From: DATEVL01 sp035471625
GTDB taxonomy: Bacteria; Chloroflexota; Anaerolineae; Anaerolineales; E44-bin32
NCBI GenBank assembly: GCA_035471625.1
Contig: DATIPT010000042.1
Span: 1-58,914 of the forward strand
Reading direction: 5' to 3'
Length of the DNA stretch: 58,914 bases
Both the position numbers and the translations under genes were made by a program. A model generated the notes under the pieces. The model saw only the letters and a list, made by a program, of their open reading frames with translations. It made no database searches and had not been told where the DNA came from. Positions 24,869-33,274 of this stretch are shown here, piece after piece. Position 1 is the stretch's first letter; each line of letters begins with the position of its first letter.

Positions 24869-26659
24869 ATGGAACCCGCCGGCTGGATCACGCTGGCGCT
24901 GGTGGCGGTCGCCGCGATTCTTCTCGTCACCGAACGCCTCCGGCCCGATCTGACTGCCCTCCTCATCCTCATCATCCTCAGCCTCACGGGGATCGTGACC
25001 CCGGAGCAGGCCTTCGCGGGCTTCAGCCAATCGGCCGTCATCACAATTCTGGCGATTTTCATTCTGACCTTCGCGCTCGAGCAGACTGGTGTCACGCACT
25101 GGATCGGGATGCGGCTGCTCCAGGGGGTTGGCACCGACGAAGGCCGCTTGGCGACCACCTTGATGCTCACGGCCGCCTTCCTCTCGGCTTTCATGAACAG
25201 CATCGCCGCCGCGGCGGTGCTGCTACCCTCGGCCGTGACCATCGCCCGCCATGCTCAGGTACCCCCATCGCGGCTGCTCATGCCGTTGGCCTTCGGTGCC
25301 TTGATGGGGGGCACCGCGACGCTCCTGACGACGGCGAACATCCTGGTGAGCACCACGCTCACCCGGGCCGGGTTGGCGCCCTACGGGCTGCTCGAGTTCC
25401 TTCCCACCGGCTTGCTCATCGTCATCGGCGGCGGTGTGACCATCGCCATCCTGGCGCCTCGCCTTCTCCCGCGCCGTGACGTGGCCGGCGAAGTGGCCCG
25501 GATCCGTCGACTCCAGACCGAGCTGGCCCACGTCTACCACCTGCATGAGGGGACGACCTCCGTCTCAATCCGACCGGGATCGGCGCTGGCCGGCCAGACT
25601 CTCAGCCAGGGTGGCTGGGGCCAGGACCTGGGGCTGACGGTGATGGGATTCGTGCGCCAAGGTCGGCTCACGTTGGCTCCCGACCGCTCAACGGTCATCG
25701 AGGAGGGCGATACCGTCCTGGTCGAAGGAACCCCTAGAGAGGCAGACCTCGACCGCTACGGCCTGCGGATCACGGCGACGGGAGAGGAACTCCGTCTTAC
25801 TTCGGAGAATGTCCTCCTGGTCGAAGTGATTCTTGCGCCACGCTCGGAATTCGAGGGCCGGACCCTGAAGGAGATCCACTTTCGGGAGAAGTTCGGGCTC
25901 CAAGTGCTCGCGATCTGGCGGCAGGGCCTGGTCCTGCAGGAGACGGTCGCCGACACGCCGCTCCGCTTCGGCGACGCCATGCTGATGCAGGGATCGCGCG
26001 ATCGGGTCGCCGTCCTGCGAGCCGACCCCAACCTGATCATTCTCGAAGAGCAAGCGTCGTTCCACGTCGGCCCCAAGGGATATCTGACGGCGGCCGTCCT
26101 TGCCCTGTCGCTCGGCCTGGCCGCGTTCGGCGTGCTCCCCATCGCCCTGGCGATGCTCACCGGGGCGGCGCTCGTGATCCTGCTCGGCGCGATCAAGATG
26201 GATGAGGCCTATCGGGCGGTCGAGTGGCGCGCGATCTTCCTGATCGCGTGCATGATCCCGCTCGGCGTCGCCATGCTGGAGACCGGCGCCGCCAGTTTCC
26301 TGGCCCGCTCCGTCCAGTCTGTCGCCGGAGGCCTGGGCCCGGTGGGCACCGGCGGTGCGCTGCTGGCCGTCGCCATCGGCCTCAGCCTTTTCCTCGGCGG
26401 CCAGGCGACCGCCGTCGTGGTGGCGCCGATCGCGATCGAAGCCGCCGAACTCGTGGGCGCCGACCCGCGCGCCATGGGCATGGCCGTCGCTATCGGATGC
26501 TCGCTGGTCTTCCTGAGCCCCCTGGGTCATCCGGCCAATCTGCTCGTCATGAGCCCCGGCGGCTACCGGCCGCGCGACTACTTGCGGCTGGGCGCGCCCC
26601 TGACGGTCGTGACGTTCGTGCTCGCGCTCCTCGGCCTGCACTGGATCTGGGGTCTGTGA
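24869..26659 (+). CDS. SLC13/DASS-type permease with two TrkA-C (RCK_C) domains
   Basis: 596 aa. The N-terminal hydrophobic half has the GFSQSAVITILAIFILTFALEQTG segment, and AFLSAFMNSIAAAAVLLPSAV corresponds to the first substrate/Na+ loop of the family. Two cytoplasmic TrkA-C domains (about residues 205-370) follow: SIRPGSALAGQTLSQGGWG and APRSEFEGRTLKEIHFREKFG. A second helical bundle ends the protein (VFLSPLGHPANLLVMSPGGYRPRDY). Predicted Na+-coupled anion or carboxylate transporter regulated by ligand binding to RCK_C; the substrate is unknown. Its TGA overlaps the GTG of tgt. Confidence 0.88.
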   Translation: MEPAGWITLALVAVAAILLVTERLRPDLTALLILIILSLTGIVTPEQAFAGFSQSAVITILAIFILTFALEQTGVTHWIGMRLLQGVGTDEGRLATTLMLTAAFLSAFMNSIAAAAVLLPSAVTIARHAQVPPSRLLMPLAFGALMGGTATLLTTANILVSTTLTRAGLAPYGLLEFLPTGLLIVIGGGVTIAILAPRLLPRRDVAGEVARIRRLQTELAHVYHLHEGTTSVSIRPGSALAGQTLSQGGWGQDLGLTVMGFVRQGRLTLAPDRSTVIEEGDTVLVEGTPREADLDRYGLRITATGEELRLTSENVLLVEVILAPRSEFEGRTLKEIHFREKFGLQVLAIWRQGLVLQETVADTPLRFGDAMLMQGSRDRVAVLRADPNLIILEEQASFHVGPKGYLTAAVLALSLGLAAFGVLPIALAMLTGAALVILLGAIKMDEAYRAVEWRAIFLIACMIPLGVAMLETGAASFLARSVQSVAGGLGPVGTGGALLAVAIGLSLFLGGQATAVVVAPIAIEAAELVGADPRAMGMAVAIGCSLVFLSPLGHPANLLVMSPGGYRPRDYLRLGAPLTVVTFVLALLGLHWIWGL

Positions 26660-27777
26660 CGGACTTTGCCTTTGAGCTCGAGGCGACGGACGGGCCGGCC
26701 CGCGCCGGGCGTCTGCGGACCCCGCACGGCTTCGCCGACACGCCGCTGTTCGCCCCGGTCGGGACGCAGGCGACGGTCAAGGCCGTCACCCCCGAGCAGC
26801 TTGAGGCGAGCGGAGCCAGCCTGATCCTCGCCAATACCTACCACCTCCACCTCCGGCCGGGCGCCGACGTGATCGAACGGCTGGGAGGCTTGCACCGCTT
26901 CATGGCCTGGCCGCACCCGATCCTGACGGACTCGGGCGGCTTCCAGGTGTTCTCACTCTCCGACCGGCGCGAGATCGACGACGACGGCGTCTCCTTCCGG
27001 TCCCACCTCGACGGCTCGCTCCAGCGCTTCACCCCCGAGTCGGTTGTCGCCCTGCAGGAGCAACTCGGCGCCGACATCATCATGGCCCTCGACGAGTGCC
27101 CGCCGCCGGATGACCGCCTCGTCAACGAGCAGGCGCTCGAACGCACGCATGCCTGGGCGGAGCGCTGCCTGCGCGCCAAGAAACGTGACGACCAGGCGAT
27201 GTTCGGCATCGTCCAAGGTGGCATCTTTCACGACCTCCGGAGTCGCTCGGCCGCATTCCTTGCCGACCTGGGCTTCCCCGGCATCGCCATCGGGGGCCTT
27301 TCCGTCGGCGAGTCGAAGGATGACATGCTCTCCGTCCTCGATACCCTTGAGCCCATCCTCCCCAGGGAGCGCCCTCGCTACCTGATGGGAGTCGGCTCCC
27401 TTGAGGATTTCGTCCAGGCGGTCCTGCGCGGCGTCGACATGATGGACTGTGTCCTGCCGACGCGCATCGCCCGCAATCACGCCGCGCTCACCCGGACAGG
27501 TCGGATCCATCTCCGCAACGCCCCGTACGCGCTCGACGAGCGCCCGATCGACCCGGAATGCCCCTGCACCACCTGCCGGGATTTCAGTCGGGCCTACCTG
27601 CGGCACCTGATCGTCGCCGGGGAGATGCTGGCGGCGACCCTGATTTCGATCCACAACATCGCCACACTGATCCGCTTGGCGGCTGATCTTCGAAGCGCCA
27701 TCGTCGAAGGCTCGGCCCAGACCTTCGCCGCCGCGTTTCTGGCGACCTATCGCAAGCACCGGGAGACGGAAACCTAG
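26656..27777 (+). CDS. tgt: Queuine tRNA-ribosyltransferase (tRNA-guanine transglycosylase)
   Basis: 373 aa with a GTG start at 26656 overlapping the previous stop (GTGA). Active-site motifs: LTDSGGFQVFSL, DIIMALDECPPP, GIVQGGIF, GIAIGGLSVGE, and MMDCVLPTRIARNHAA (nucleophilic Asp region). The zinc site is CPCTTCRDFSRAYLRHL. It exchanges guanine 34 for a queuine precursor in GUN tRNAs. queG, the last enzyme of queuosine synthesis, is at 47383. Confidence 0.97.
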   Translation: MTDFAFELEATDGPARAGRLRTPHGFADTPLFAPVGTQATVKAVTPEQLEASGASLILANTYHLHLRPGADVIERLGGLHRFMAWPHPILTDSGGFQVFSLSDRREIDDDGVSFRSHLDGSLQRFTPESVVALQEQLGADIIMALDECPPPDDRLVNEQALERTHAWAERCLRAKKRDDQAMFGIVQGGIFHDLRSRSAAFLADLGFPGIAIGGLSVGESKDDMLSVLDTLEPILPRERPRYLMGVGSLEDFVQAVLRGVDMMDCVLPTRIARNHAALTRTGRIHLRNAPYALDERPIDPECPCTTCRDFSRAYLRHLIVAGEMLAATLISIHNIATLIRLAADLRSAIVEGSAQTFAAAFLATYRKHRETET

Positions 27778-27780
27778 CCC

Positions 27781-28605
27781 ATGACGATCCTTCAGTCCGT
27801 TGTCCTTGGCGTGGTCCAAGGGATCACCGAGTTCTTGCCGATCTCGTCGTCGGCCCATCTGGTATTGGTGCCGTCCGTCCTGGGATGGGAAATTGACCCC
27901 GGGTATGCCTTCGTCTTCGACATCCTCGTCCAGATGGGGACCCTGCTGGCGGTGATCGTGTACTTCGCCCCGACACTCGCCCACCTGATCGCCGCCGCTT
28001 GGAACGGTCTCCGAAGGCGTCGCCTCTTCGACGATCCAGACTCGAGGACGGCCTGGCTTATTCTGGTAGCGACCGTCCCGGCGGTGATCCTCGGAGTTGT
28101 CCTACACGACGTCGTCGAGGCGGCGTTCAACAGCCTCCCGGCGGCTTCCTCCTTTCTGTTGGTGACGGCCGCGCTCCTGGCCGCGGCCGAGCGATTCGGC
28201 AGACCGCAGCGGCCGGTTGCCGATCTCCGCTTCCCGGAAGCCGTCTTCGTTGGCTTGGCGCAAGGGCTAGCGCTCTTCCCGGGGATCTCGCGGTCCGGCG
28301 CGACGATCTCCGCCGGTCTGTTCCGAGGTCTGCTCCGTCCGGAGGCCGCCCGGTTCTCTTTTCTGATGTCGGTCCCGGTGATGCTCGGGGCGGGCCTCAT
28401 CGGCGTCCGCGATCTCTTCTCTCTTTCACTTGGGATCGATTCGATCGCGCCGATCGCCGTCGGATTCCTGACCGCGGCGGTGGTCGGCTACCTTTCGATT
28501 CGCTGGCTGCTTGCGTATCTCGTCACCCACCGGCTGTACGCCTTCGCCATCTACTGTGCGGCAGTCGGCGTCATCGGACTGGCGCTGGGGATCATCCGCG
28601 GATGA
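27781..28605 (+). CDS. uppP: Undecaprenyl-diphosphatase
   Basis: 274 aa with eight predicted membrane helices. The two catalytic boxes are present: VQGITEFLPISSSAHLVL near the N-terminus and GLALFPGISRSGATISAGL near residue 165. It recycles the lipid carrier of cell-wall synthesis at the outer face of the membrane. It starts 3 nt after tgt, and its stop overlaps the ATG of the next gene. Confidence 0.96.
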   Translation: MTILQSVVLGVVQGITEFLPISSSAHLVLVPSVLGWEIDPGYAFVFDILVQMGTLLAVIVYFAPTLAHLIAAAWNGLRRRRLFDDPDSRTAWLILVATVPAVILGVVLHDVVEAAFNSLPAASSFLLVTAALLAAAERFGRPQRPVADLRFPEAVFVGLAQGLALFPGISRSGATISAGLFRGLLRPEAARFSFLMSVPVMLGAGLIGVRDLFSLSLGIDSIAPIAVGFLTAAVVGYLSIRWLLAYLVTHRLYAFAIYCAAVGVIGLALGIIRG

Positions 28606-29372
28606 CGAACCGAGTGCCGGGGTTGCTGGTGACGGTGGGATTGCTCCTTGGAGCTTGCGGATCGCCGTCCCCCACTCCGCAAGCGCCTCCGCCTCGCATC
28701 GTGACCCAGCCGTACTACGAGCCGGACCTCGTGGCCTGGGCCCTAGCCTATCGGGAAGCTATCGCCTCGACGTTGCCTTTCGATGTCGAATCCATGACCT
28801 CCGCCATCGCCCTCCAGGCGGTGGAAGACGGCGAAGCCGAAGTCGTCATCCTTTCGGGCACGCCTCCGGAAGACTGGTTTGCCACGCCTGTGGGTCGGGT
28901 GGCCCTGGCCGTCATCGTGAATCCGGACAACCCGGTGCGCGACTTGCAGATAGAGGAGCTCCGATCCTTGTTCGCGGGACGGACCGAGTCGTGGACCGAG
29001 GTCGGAGGCCGCGACCTTGCAGTCCAGCCGGTTCTCCCCTTACCCGGGGAACCGGCGGGGGAGACGTTCGTGGCGACGGTCATCGAACCCTCCCGGCCGT
29101 GGCCGGGGAGTCTGTACGCGCCATCCATCTCCGCCATGCTCGAATTGGTGAGTGAGGACAAGGGGGCGATCGGGATCCTTCCCGTGTCGGCCGTGACAGA
29201 AGGGGTCCGCCCGATTCGGGTAGACGGCCTCCTGCCCGATGGAGCCAGCCTCGCCAGCGGGGATTATCCGCTCGCGATCGAGCTGATCGCTACGGCCCCT
29301 CAGGAGCCTGGATCTCCGGTTCGCGATTTCATCGTGTGGATGCAAAGCCAGCTTCCCCGTCCCACAGGGTGA
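28602..29372 (+). CDS. PstS-like substrate-binding lipoprotein
   Basis: 256 aa with a lipoprotein signal (lipobox LGAC, Cys19) and a short Pro-rich linker. It is a periplasmic-binding-protein fold of the phosphate-binding type: VALAVIVNPDNPVRDLQIEEL followed by LFAGRTESWTEVGG matches the PstS hinge region, and ISAMLELVSEDKGAIGILPVSAV resembles the C-lobe. No permease or ATPase genes are adjacent, so it may serve a distant transporter or act as a sensor. It overlaps uppP by ATGA. Confidence 0.8.
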   Translation: MTNRVPGLLVTVGLLLGACGSPSPTPQAPPPRIVTQPYYEPDLVAWALAYREAIASTLPFDVESMTSAIALQAVEDGEAEVVILSGTPPEDWFATPVGRVALAVIVNPDNPVRDLQIEELRSLFAGRTESWTEVGGRDLAVQPVLPLPGEPAGETFVATVIEPSRPWPGSLYAPSISAMLELVSEDKGAIGILPVSAVTEGVRPIRVDGLLPDGASLASGDYPLAIELIATAPQEPGSPVRDFIVWMQSQLPRPTG

Positions 29373-29381
29373 CGGTCGGGT

Positions 29382-30047
29382 TCAGCCCAGCGTGGGATCG
29401 AGGAAGGGATTCCCGGATCGCTCCCGCCCCACAGTCGTTGCTCGCCCGTGGCCGGGGAACAGCGTAGTCTCATCCGGGAGCGTCAACACCTGTTCCCGGA
29501 TCGATGTGAGGAGCGTCGTCCAATCGCCCCCGGGCAGATCCGTCCGCCCCACGCCGGCCTCAAAGATCACATCGCCACAGAAGGCAAGCCCCGCCTTGGG
29601 GAGACAGAATAGAACGTGGCCGGGCGTATGACCCGGCGCATGCCGCACTTCGACGTCGTAGCTTCCCACGTGAAGGATCATCCCGGCATCGAGTTCTACG
29701 GTCGGCTCCGGTCCAGGATCGAAATCGGGCATTCCGAAGAAGGGGGCGCCCCCGAGGGCCTTCCAAAGCGGGTAGTCTTCGAGATGCAGGGCAACCGGAA
29801 GCGGCGCCGGCGCACGGTCCGAGAGTTCCGCCGCCCCTCCGAAGTGATCGAAATGGGCGTGGGTCAACCAGATATCGGTGACCCGCCATCCACGGTGTGC
29901 CGCCTCATCGGCGATCCGTCCGCCATCCCAGGCCGGATCGATCGCGACCGCCACGCCCTCGGCCTGGTCCGCCAGCAGATACGCGTTCGTCAGCGCCGGG
30001 CCCAGCGTCAGCGAGACGACGGCAAGTCCGCTCTTGGTTTGCTCCAC
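29382..30047 (-). CDS. MBL-fold (glyoxalase II-like) metallo-hydrolase
   Basis: 221 aa with a GTG start at 30047. The metal ligands are complete: THAHFDHFGG (HxHxDH), the HAPGHTPGH histidine, FCGDVIFEAGVGRTD aspartate and FPGHG histidine. This set is typical of the glyoxalase II-like hydroxyacyl-thioester hydrolases. The start lies 40 nt inside the end of the upstream gene on the same strand, a rather long overlap. Confidence 0.92.
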   Translation of the reverse strand: MEQTKSGLAVVSLTLGPALTNAYLLADQAEGVAVAIDPAWDGGRIADEAAHRGWRVTDIWLTHAHFDHFGGAAELSDRAPAPLPVALHLEDYPLWKALGGAPFFGMPDFDPGPEPTVELDAGMILHVGSYDVEVRHAPGHTPGHVLFCLPKAGLAFCGDVIFEAGVGRTDLPGGDWTTLLTSIREQVLTLPDETTLFPGHGRATTVGRERSGNPFLDPTLG

Positions 30048-30601
30048 GGGGTTCGCTCCCTCCTCCCAAGTGCGACGAAAAGGACGCCCAAGCCTCCGGC
30101 GACCGCCGCCGCGACGACCAGTTCCGAGGCGTCCAGGCCGGCCACCGATCGAACCTCGACGTCATAGGACCGAGCCCATAAGACCTGGTCCCCGGCGCGG
30201 GGGCCCCGCACCGTCAACGACGGGATGACCTCGACCTCTCCCGGTGTCTCCGACTGGATCGACCAGTCGAAAACGAGCGCGGATGCGGCCGGCCCCATCT
30301 GATTCCCAGCGGGCGAAACGGCGCCGCCCGGGGCCACGACCGAGGCCGCCAGAAGTACACCGTCGATGGCCGCTGTTTCGTCGAGCGCCCGCACGTCCAA
30401 CCGGATTGGCGCCGACTGTCCGGCGAGAACCTGTTGCGGGACCTCCGCATGGACATTCCAGCGGTGTCCCGGCGCCGATCCTGCGACCTGGATCGCGGTG
30501 ACGTCCATCGGGACGGGTTTCGCCCGGATGAACGCGGCGGCTCCGGCAACCCCCAGAAGCGCCACACCGAGAACGAGAAACACGGTCGATCCCGGCCGCA
30601 T
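30008..30601 (-). CDS. Two-helix membrane protein of unknown function
   Basis: 197 aa. An N-terminal helix (about 7-26, FLVLGVALLGVAGAAAF) could be a signal anchor. The middle is a beta-rich extracytoplasmic domain of about 130 residues without cysteines, and a C-terminal helix (about 157-177) is followed by a short basic tail. I do not recognise the family. A -10 (TATACT) ends 6 nt before the ATG, so it is probably leaderless. It overlaps the MBL hydrolase gene by 40 nt and is likely co-transcribed with it. Confidence 0.7.
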   Translation of the reverse strand: MRPGSTVFLVLGVALLGVAGAAAFIRAKPVPMDVTAIQVAGSAPGHRWNVHAEVPQQVLAGQSAPIRLDVRALDETAAIDGVLLAASVVAPGGAVSPAGNQMGPAASALVFDWSIQSETPGEVEVIPSLTVRGPRAGDQVLWARSYDVEVRSVAGLDASELVVAAAVAGGLGVLFVALGRRERTPWSKPRADLPSSR

Positions 30602-30607
30602 GCGGTC

Positions 30608-30613
30608 AGTATA
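30608..30613 (-). promoter_or_regulatory. -10 box (TATACT) of a probably leaderless transcript
   Basis: Minus-strand TATACT, 6 nt before the ATG at 30601. The spacing equals that found at 9257 and 50397. No clear -35. Confidence 0.6.
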
Positions 30614-30665
30614 CCTGTCGGCGGCGGCATGACGGTTTCCACTTCCTCCGTCACGGACGAGATGC

Positions 30666-30671
30666 TAGACT
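30666..30671 (+). promoter_or_regulatory. Extended -10 (TGCTAGACT) of the tryptophanase gene
   Basis: TAGACT preceded by TGC gives an extended -10, 26 nt before the ATG at 30698. I see no leader peptide of the TnaC kind. Confidence 0.5.
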
Positions 30672-30697
30672 TTCTCCGATCCGCACGAGGGCACCCT

Positions 30698-32074
30698 ATG
30701 GCGTCCTATCCTCCCGAGCCCTTCCGCATCAAGTCCATCGAATCCATTCAACTTCTCGACCCAGAGGCGCGCCGCACGGCGCTCGAAGCCGCCGGCTACA
30801 ACATCTTCGGCCTGCGCGCCCAGGACGTCTTCATCGATCTGCTGACAGACTCCGGAACGGGGGCGATGAGCGACCGGCAGTGGGCGGCCCTGATGCAGGG
30901 CGATGAGAGCTACGCCGGGGCGCGCTCGTTCTACCGCTTGAAGGAGGCGATCGACGCGATCTTCGGGTTCTCCTACTTCGTCCCGACGCACCAGGGGCGA
31001 GCGGCCGAGAACATCTTGTGCGCCCTCCTGGTCCGCCCCGGGCTCTCCGTTCCCTCCAACGCCCATTTCGACACGACTCAGGGAAACATCTTGGCGCGCG
31101 GCGGAAGCCCGGTGAATCTCGGCATCCAGGAGGCGGCCGATCCCGCCGATCCGCACCCCTTCAAGGGCAACATGGATCTCGAGAAGCTCGAACGTTTCAT
31201 CACCGAAACGGGGGTAGAGAACATCCCCTTCGGGATGATGACCATCACCAACAACGCCGGCGGCGGCCAGCCGGTCTCGATGGAGAACCTGCAGCGAGTC
31301 AGCGCAGTCTACCGTCGCCACAAGATCCCATTCTTCATCGATGCCTGTCGGTATGCCGAGAACGCCTACTTCATCAAGCTTCGGGAGGCGGGATGGGGCG
31401 ACCGATCCCCCCATCAGATCGCCCGGGAGATGTTCGCCCTCGCCGACGGCGCGACGATGAGCGCCAAGAAGGACGCGATCGTCAACATCGGCGGTTTCTT
31501 GGCGATGAACGAGGAAGACCTCTACCAGCGCGCCTGCAATGAACTGATCCTGCGAGAAGGGTTCCCAACGTACGGCGGCCTTGCCGGGCGGGATCTGGAT
31601 GCGATGGCCGTCGGTCTGTGGGAGGGTCTCGACGAGGCCTACCTTGCGTTCCGCCTTGCCCAGACCGCCTACCTCGCCGATCGGCTGATCGAAGCGGGTA
31701 TCCCGATCATCCGACCGCCGGGCGGCCACGCCGTCTACATTGATGCGGGGGCTCTCCTGCGCCAGATCCCACGCGACCAGTATCCCGGGATCTCGCTCTC
31801 GGCCGAACTCTATCTCGAAGGCGGGGTCCGGGCGCCGGAGCTAGGCTCGGTCATGTTCGCCTACATCGACCCGACGACCGGCGAGGCGCATCACCCGACG
31901 CTTGAGCTCGTCCGGCTGGCGATCCCGCGCCGCGTCTACACCCGGGCGCACCTGGATTGGGTGGCCGATTCGCTGGCGCGGATCCGCGAACGCGCCGCGT
32001 CCCTCGGGGGCTACCGCTTCACCTACGCGCCAAAGCTCCTCCGACACTTCACGGCGCGGTTCGAGCCGGTCTGA
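30698..32074 (+). CDS. tnaA: Tryptophanase-like beta-eliminating lyase
   Basis: 458 aa, a PLP enzyme of the tryptophanase / tyrosine phenol-lyase family. It has FVPTHQGRAAEN, NNAGGGQPVSMENL, FIDACRYAENAYFIK, the PLP lysine in TMSAKKDAIVNIGG, and GGHAVYIDAGALL. At the tyrosine phenol-lyase arginine (Arg381 in Citrobacter) this protein has Leu (VRAPELGS), and near the C-terminus it has LRHFTARF with His, as in tryptophanase, not Phe. I therefore call it tryptophanase: tryptophan to indole, pyruvate and ammonia. Activity on other amino acids is possible. It converges on the lipoprotein gene at 32123. Confidence 0.85.
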   Translation: MASYPPEPFRIKSIESIQLLDPEARRTALEAAGYNIFGLRAQDVFIDLLTDSGTGAMSDRQWAALMQGDESYAGARSFYRLKEAIDAIFGFSYFVPTHQGRAAENILCALLVRPGLSVPSNAHFDTTQGNILARGGSPVNLGIQEAADPADPHPFKGNMDLEKLERFITETGVENIPFGMMTITNNAGGGQPVSMENLQRVSAVYRRHKIPFFIDACRYAENAYFIKLREAGWGDRSPHQIAREMFALADGATMSAKKDAIVNIGGFLAMNEEDLYQRACNELILREGFPTYGGLAGRDLDAMAVGLWEGLDEAYLAFRLAQTAYLADRLIEAGIPIIRPPGGHAVYIDAGALLRQIPRDQYPGISLSAELYLEGGVRAPELGSVMFAYIDPTTGEAHHPTLELVRLAIPRRVYTRAHLDWVADSLARIRERAASLGGYRFTYAPKLLRHFTARFEPV

Positions 32075-32077
32075 AGC

Positions 32078-32111
32078 GCCTTCCCGCGAGCCGATGCGCT
32101 CGCGGGAAGGC
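32078..32111. terminator. Bidirectional hairpin between tnaA and the NBR1-domain lipoprotein gene
   Basis: A perfect 13-bp stem (32078-32090 with 32099-32111) closes an 8-nt loop between two convergent genes. No T-tract. The position suggests a shared terminator. Confidence 0.75.
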
Positions 32112-32122
32112 CAGACCTTCGC

Positions 32123-33142
32123 CTACGGGAAAGTGTACGTCCCCCAGTCGAACTGCATGGTCAGCGCAGCGGAATCGATCCGCAGGAAGCCATACTTCCC
32201 GTTGGACGTCCGGTAGCAGTAGGTATTGACATTGGCGTCGAAGCTGCCGGAACCGAGGGCCAGCGCCTGGCAATCGGCGCTCGTCGGGGTCGTCCCAGGA
32301 TTCCCGAAATACCGGAACTCGGCACCGTGGAGCGGCTGGATCTCCTCGTTGAAGGTCGGAAAGACGAAGGTCACTTGGTAGCGGAAATCCGCCGAAGCGC
32401 TCCCGCACCCGACCGGTACTCCGGTATCCAGGTCGAAGCACGCGTCCGACGCCAAAGCGGCGTCTGTCCCGCTCGAGGTGTAGATCAGGGGCAGGATCGT
32501 GATGATGATCCCAGGATTGAAAACCAGACCTGTGGCCGTCGGGGTCGGCGTGCCAGGGACGGCGATCCTGACCCAGAACGCCTGGTTCCCGGCCAAGCCG
32601 AAGAGGACTCCGGCGTTGTTGCGTAGCTTCCAAAAGCCCTGGTAGGTCCCGGCAGTGTTCGGAGCCGTGAGGTTGACCGAAAGATCGACGGTGTTTCCCG
32701 GGGCGACGGCGCCCGGCAGCGGTTGCGCGTCCGCCCCCCCCATCTTGTCGCCGTGGTCGAAGACCAGTGAATAGGACGAGGTCCACGTGCATGTCCCATT
32801 GTTGCGCAAGCGCCAGGTCTTGACGAACCCGTCACCGGCATCGATCGCCGTATCGTCGGGGATGGTGACGTCGGCCACGAAGCCGGCGATATCGGTGCAG
32901 CCTGCGATCCCCGGCGTCGGACTGGGAGGAACCGGCGTCGGGCTCCCCGGGATGGGGGTCTCCGTCGGGGGCGGTGGTGCCTCCGTCGGCAACTCGATCG
33001 CCTGGGCCGCCCGGGTGGCGTTGACGGCTTCGATCGTGGCGGCGGCCAACGTGGCCACCTGCTCACGCGACATGCTGGCCGAGAGGTTGCAGGCGAGCAA
33101 CGAGGCGATCAGAAGGGGAAGAAGGATCAATCTTCGATGCAT
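32123..33142 (-). CDS. Lipoprotein with NBR1-type Ig-like (FW) domain
   Basis: 339 aa with a lipoprotein signal (lipobox LLAC, Cys18), a helical segment and a Thr/Pro linker. The Ig-like domain found next to BRCA1 (about 100-205) follows: FVADVTIPDDTAIDAG, FVKTWRLRNNGTCTW, then GTYQGFWKLRN. A C-terminal module of about 110 residues with conserved cysteines (ACFDLDTGVPVGC, CQAL, TYCYR) ends with an NGKYGFLRID motif. The C-terminal YGxxxxD motif and the whole layout recur in 51863-52816. Likely a surface ligand- or surface-binding protein. The minus-strand extended -10 TGCTATAGT (33185-33190) is upstream. Confidence 0.85.
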   Translation of the reverse strand: MHRRLILLPLLIASLLACNLSASMSREQVATLAAATIEAVNATRAAQAIELPTEAPPPPTETPIPGSPTPVPPSPTPGIAGCTDIAGFVADVTIPDDTAIDAGDGFVKTWRLRNNGTCTWTSSYSLVFDHGDKMGGADAQPLPGAVAPGNTVDLSVNLTAPNTAGTYQGFWKLRNNAGVLFGLAGNQAFWVRIAVPGTPTPTATGLVFNPGIIITILPLIYTSSGTDAALASDACFDLDTGVPVGCGSASADFRYQVTFVFPTFNEEIQPLHGAEFRYFGNPGTTPTSADCQALALGSGSFDANVNTYCYRTSNGKYGFLRIDSAALTMQFDWGTYTFP

Positions 33143-33184
33143 CACGACCTCCGCAGGACTAGCCGTGCGACGGGCAGCGCGCGC

Positions 33185-33190
33185 ACTATA
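33185..33190 (-). promoter_or_regulatory. Extended -10 (TGCTATAGT) of the NBR1-domain lipoprotein gene
   Basis: Minus-strand TATAGT with an upstream TGC, 42 nt before the ATG at 33142. Confidence 0.55.
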
Positions 33191-33220
33191 GCACATCTCC
33201 ACGCCGCCGCAGCTCCGTGC

Positions 33221-33246
33221 ATCCTTCCGACATGGTATCCTTCCGA
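33221..33246. repeat. Two direct copies of ATCCTTCCGA
   Basis: Perfect 10-bp copies at 33221-33230 and 33237-33246, 16 bp apart start to start, in the divergent gap upstream of the ABC exporter gene. Possibly a regulator site; this is a guess from position. Confidence 0.4.
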
Positions 33247-33274
33247 GGATCCACCCGAGGTCCTCCGCTAGCTC

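Noticed and set aside
30698..32074. Tyrosine phenol-lyase
   Set aside because: The substrate-binding arginine of tyrosine phenol-lyase is Leu here and the C-terminal motif is LRHFTA with His, as in tryptophanase.
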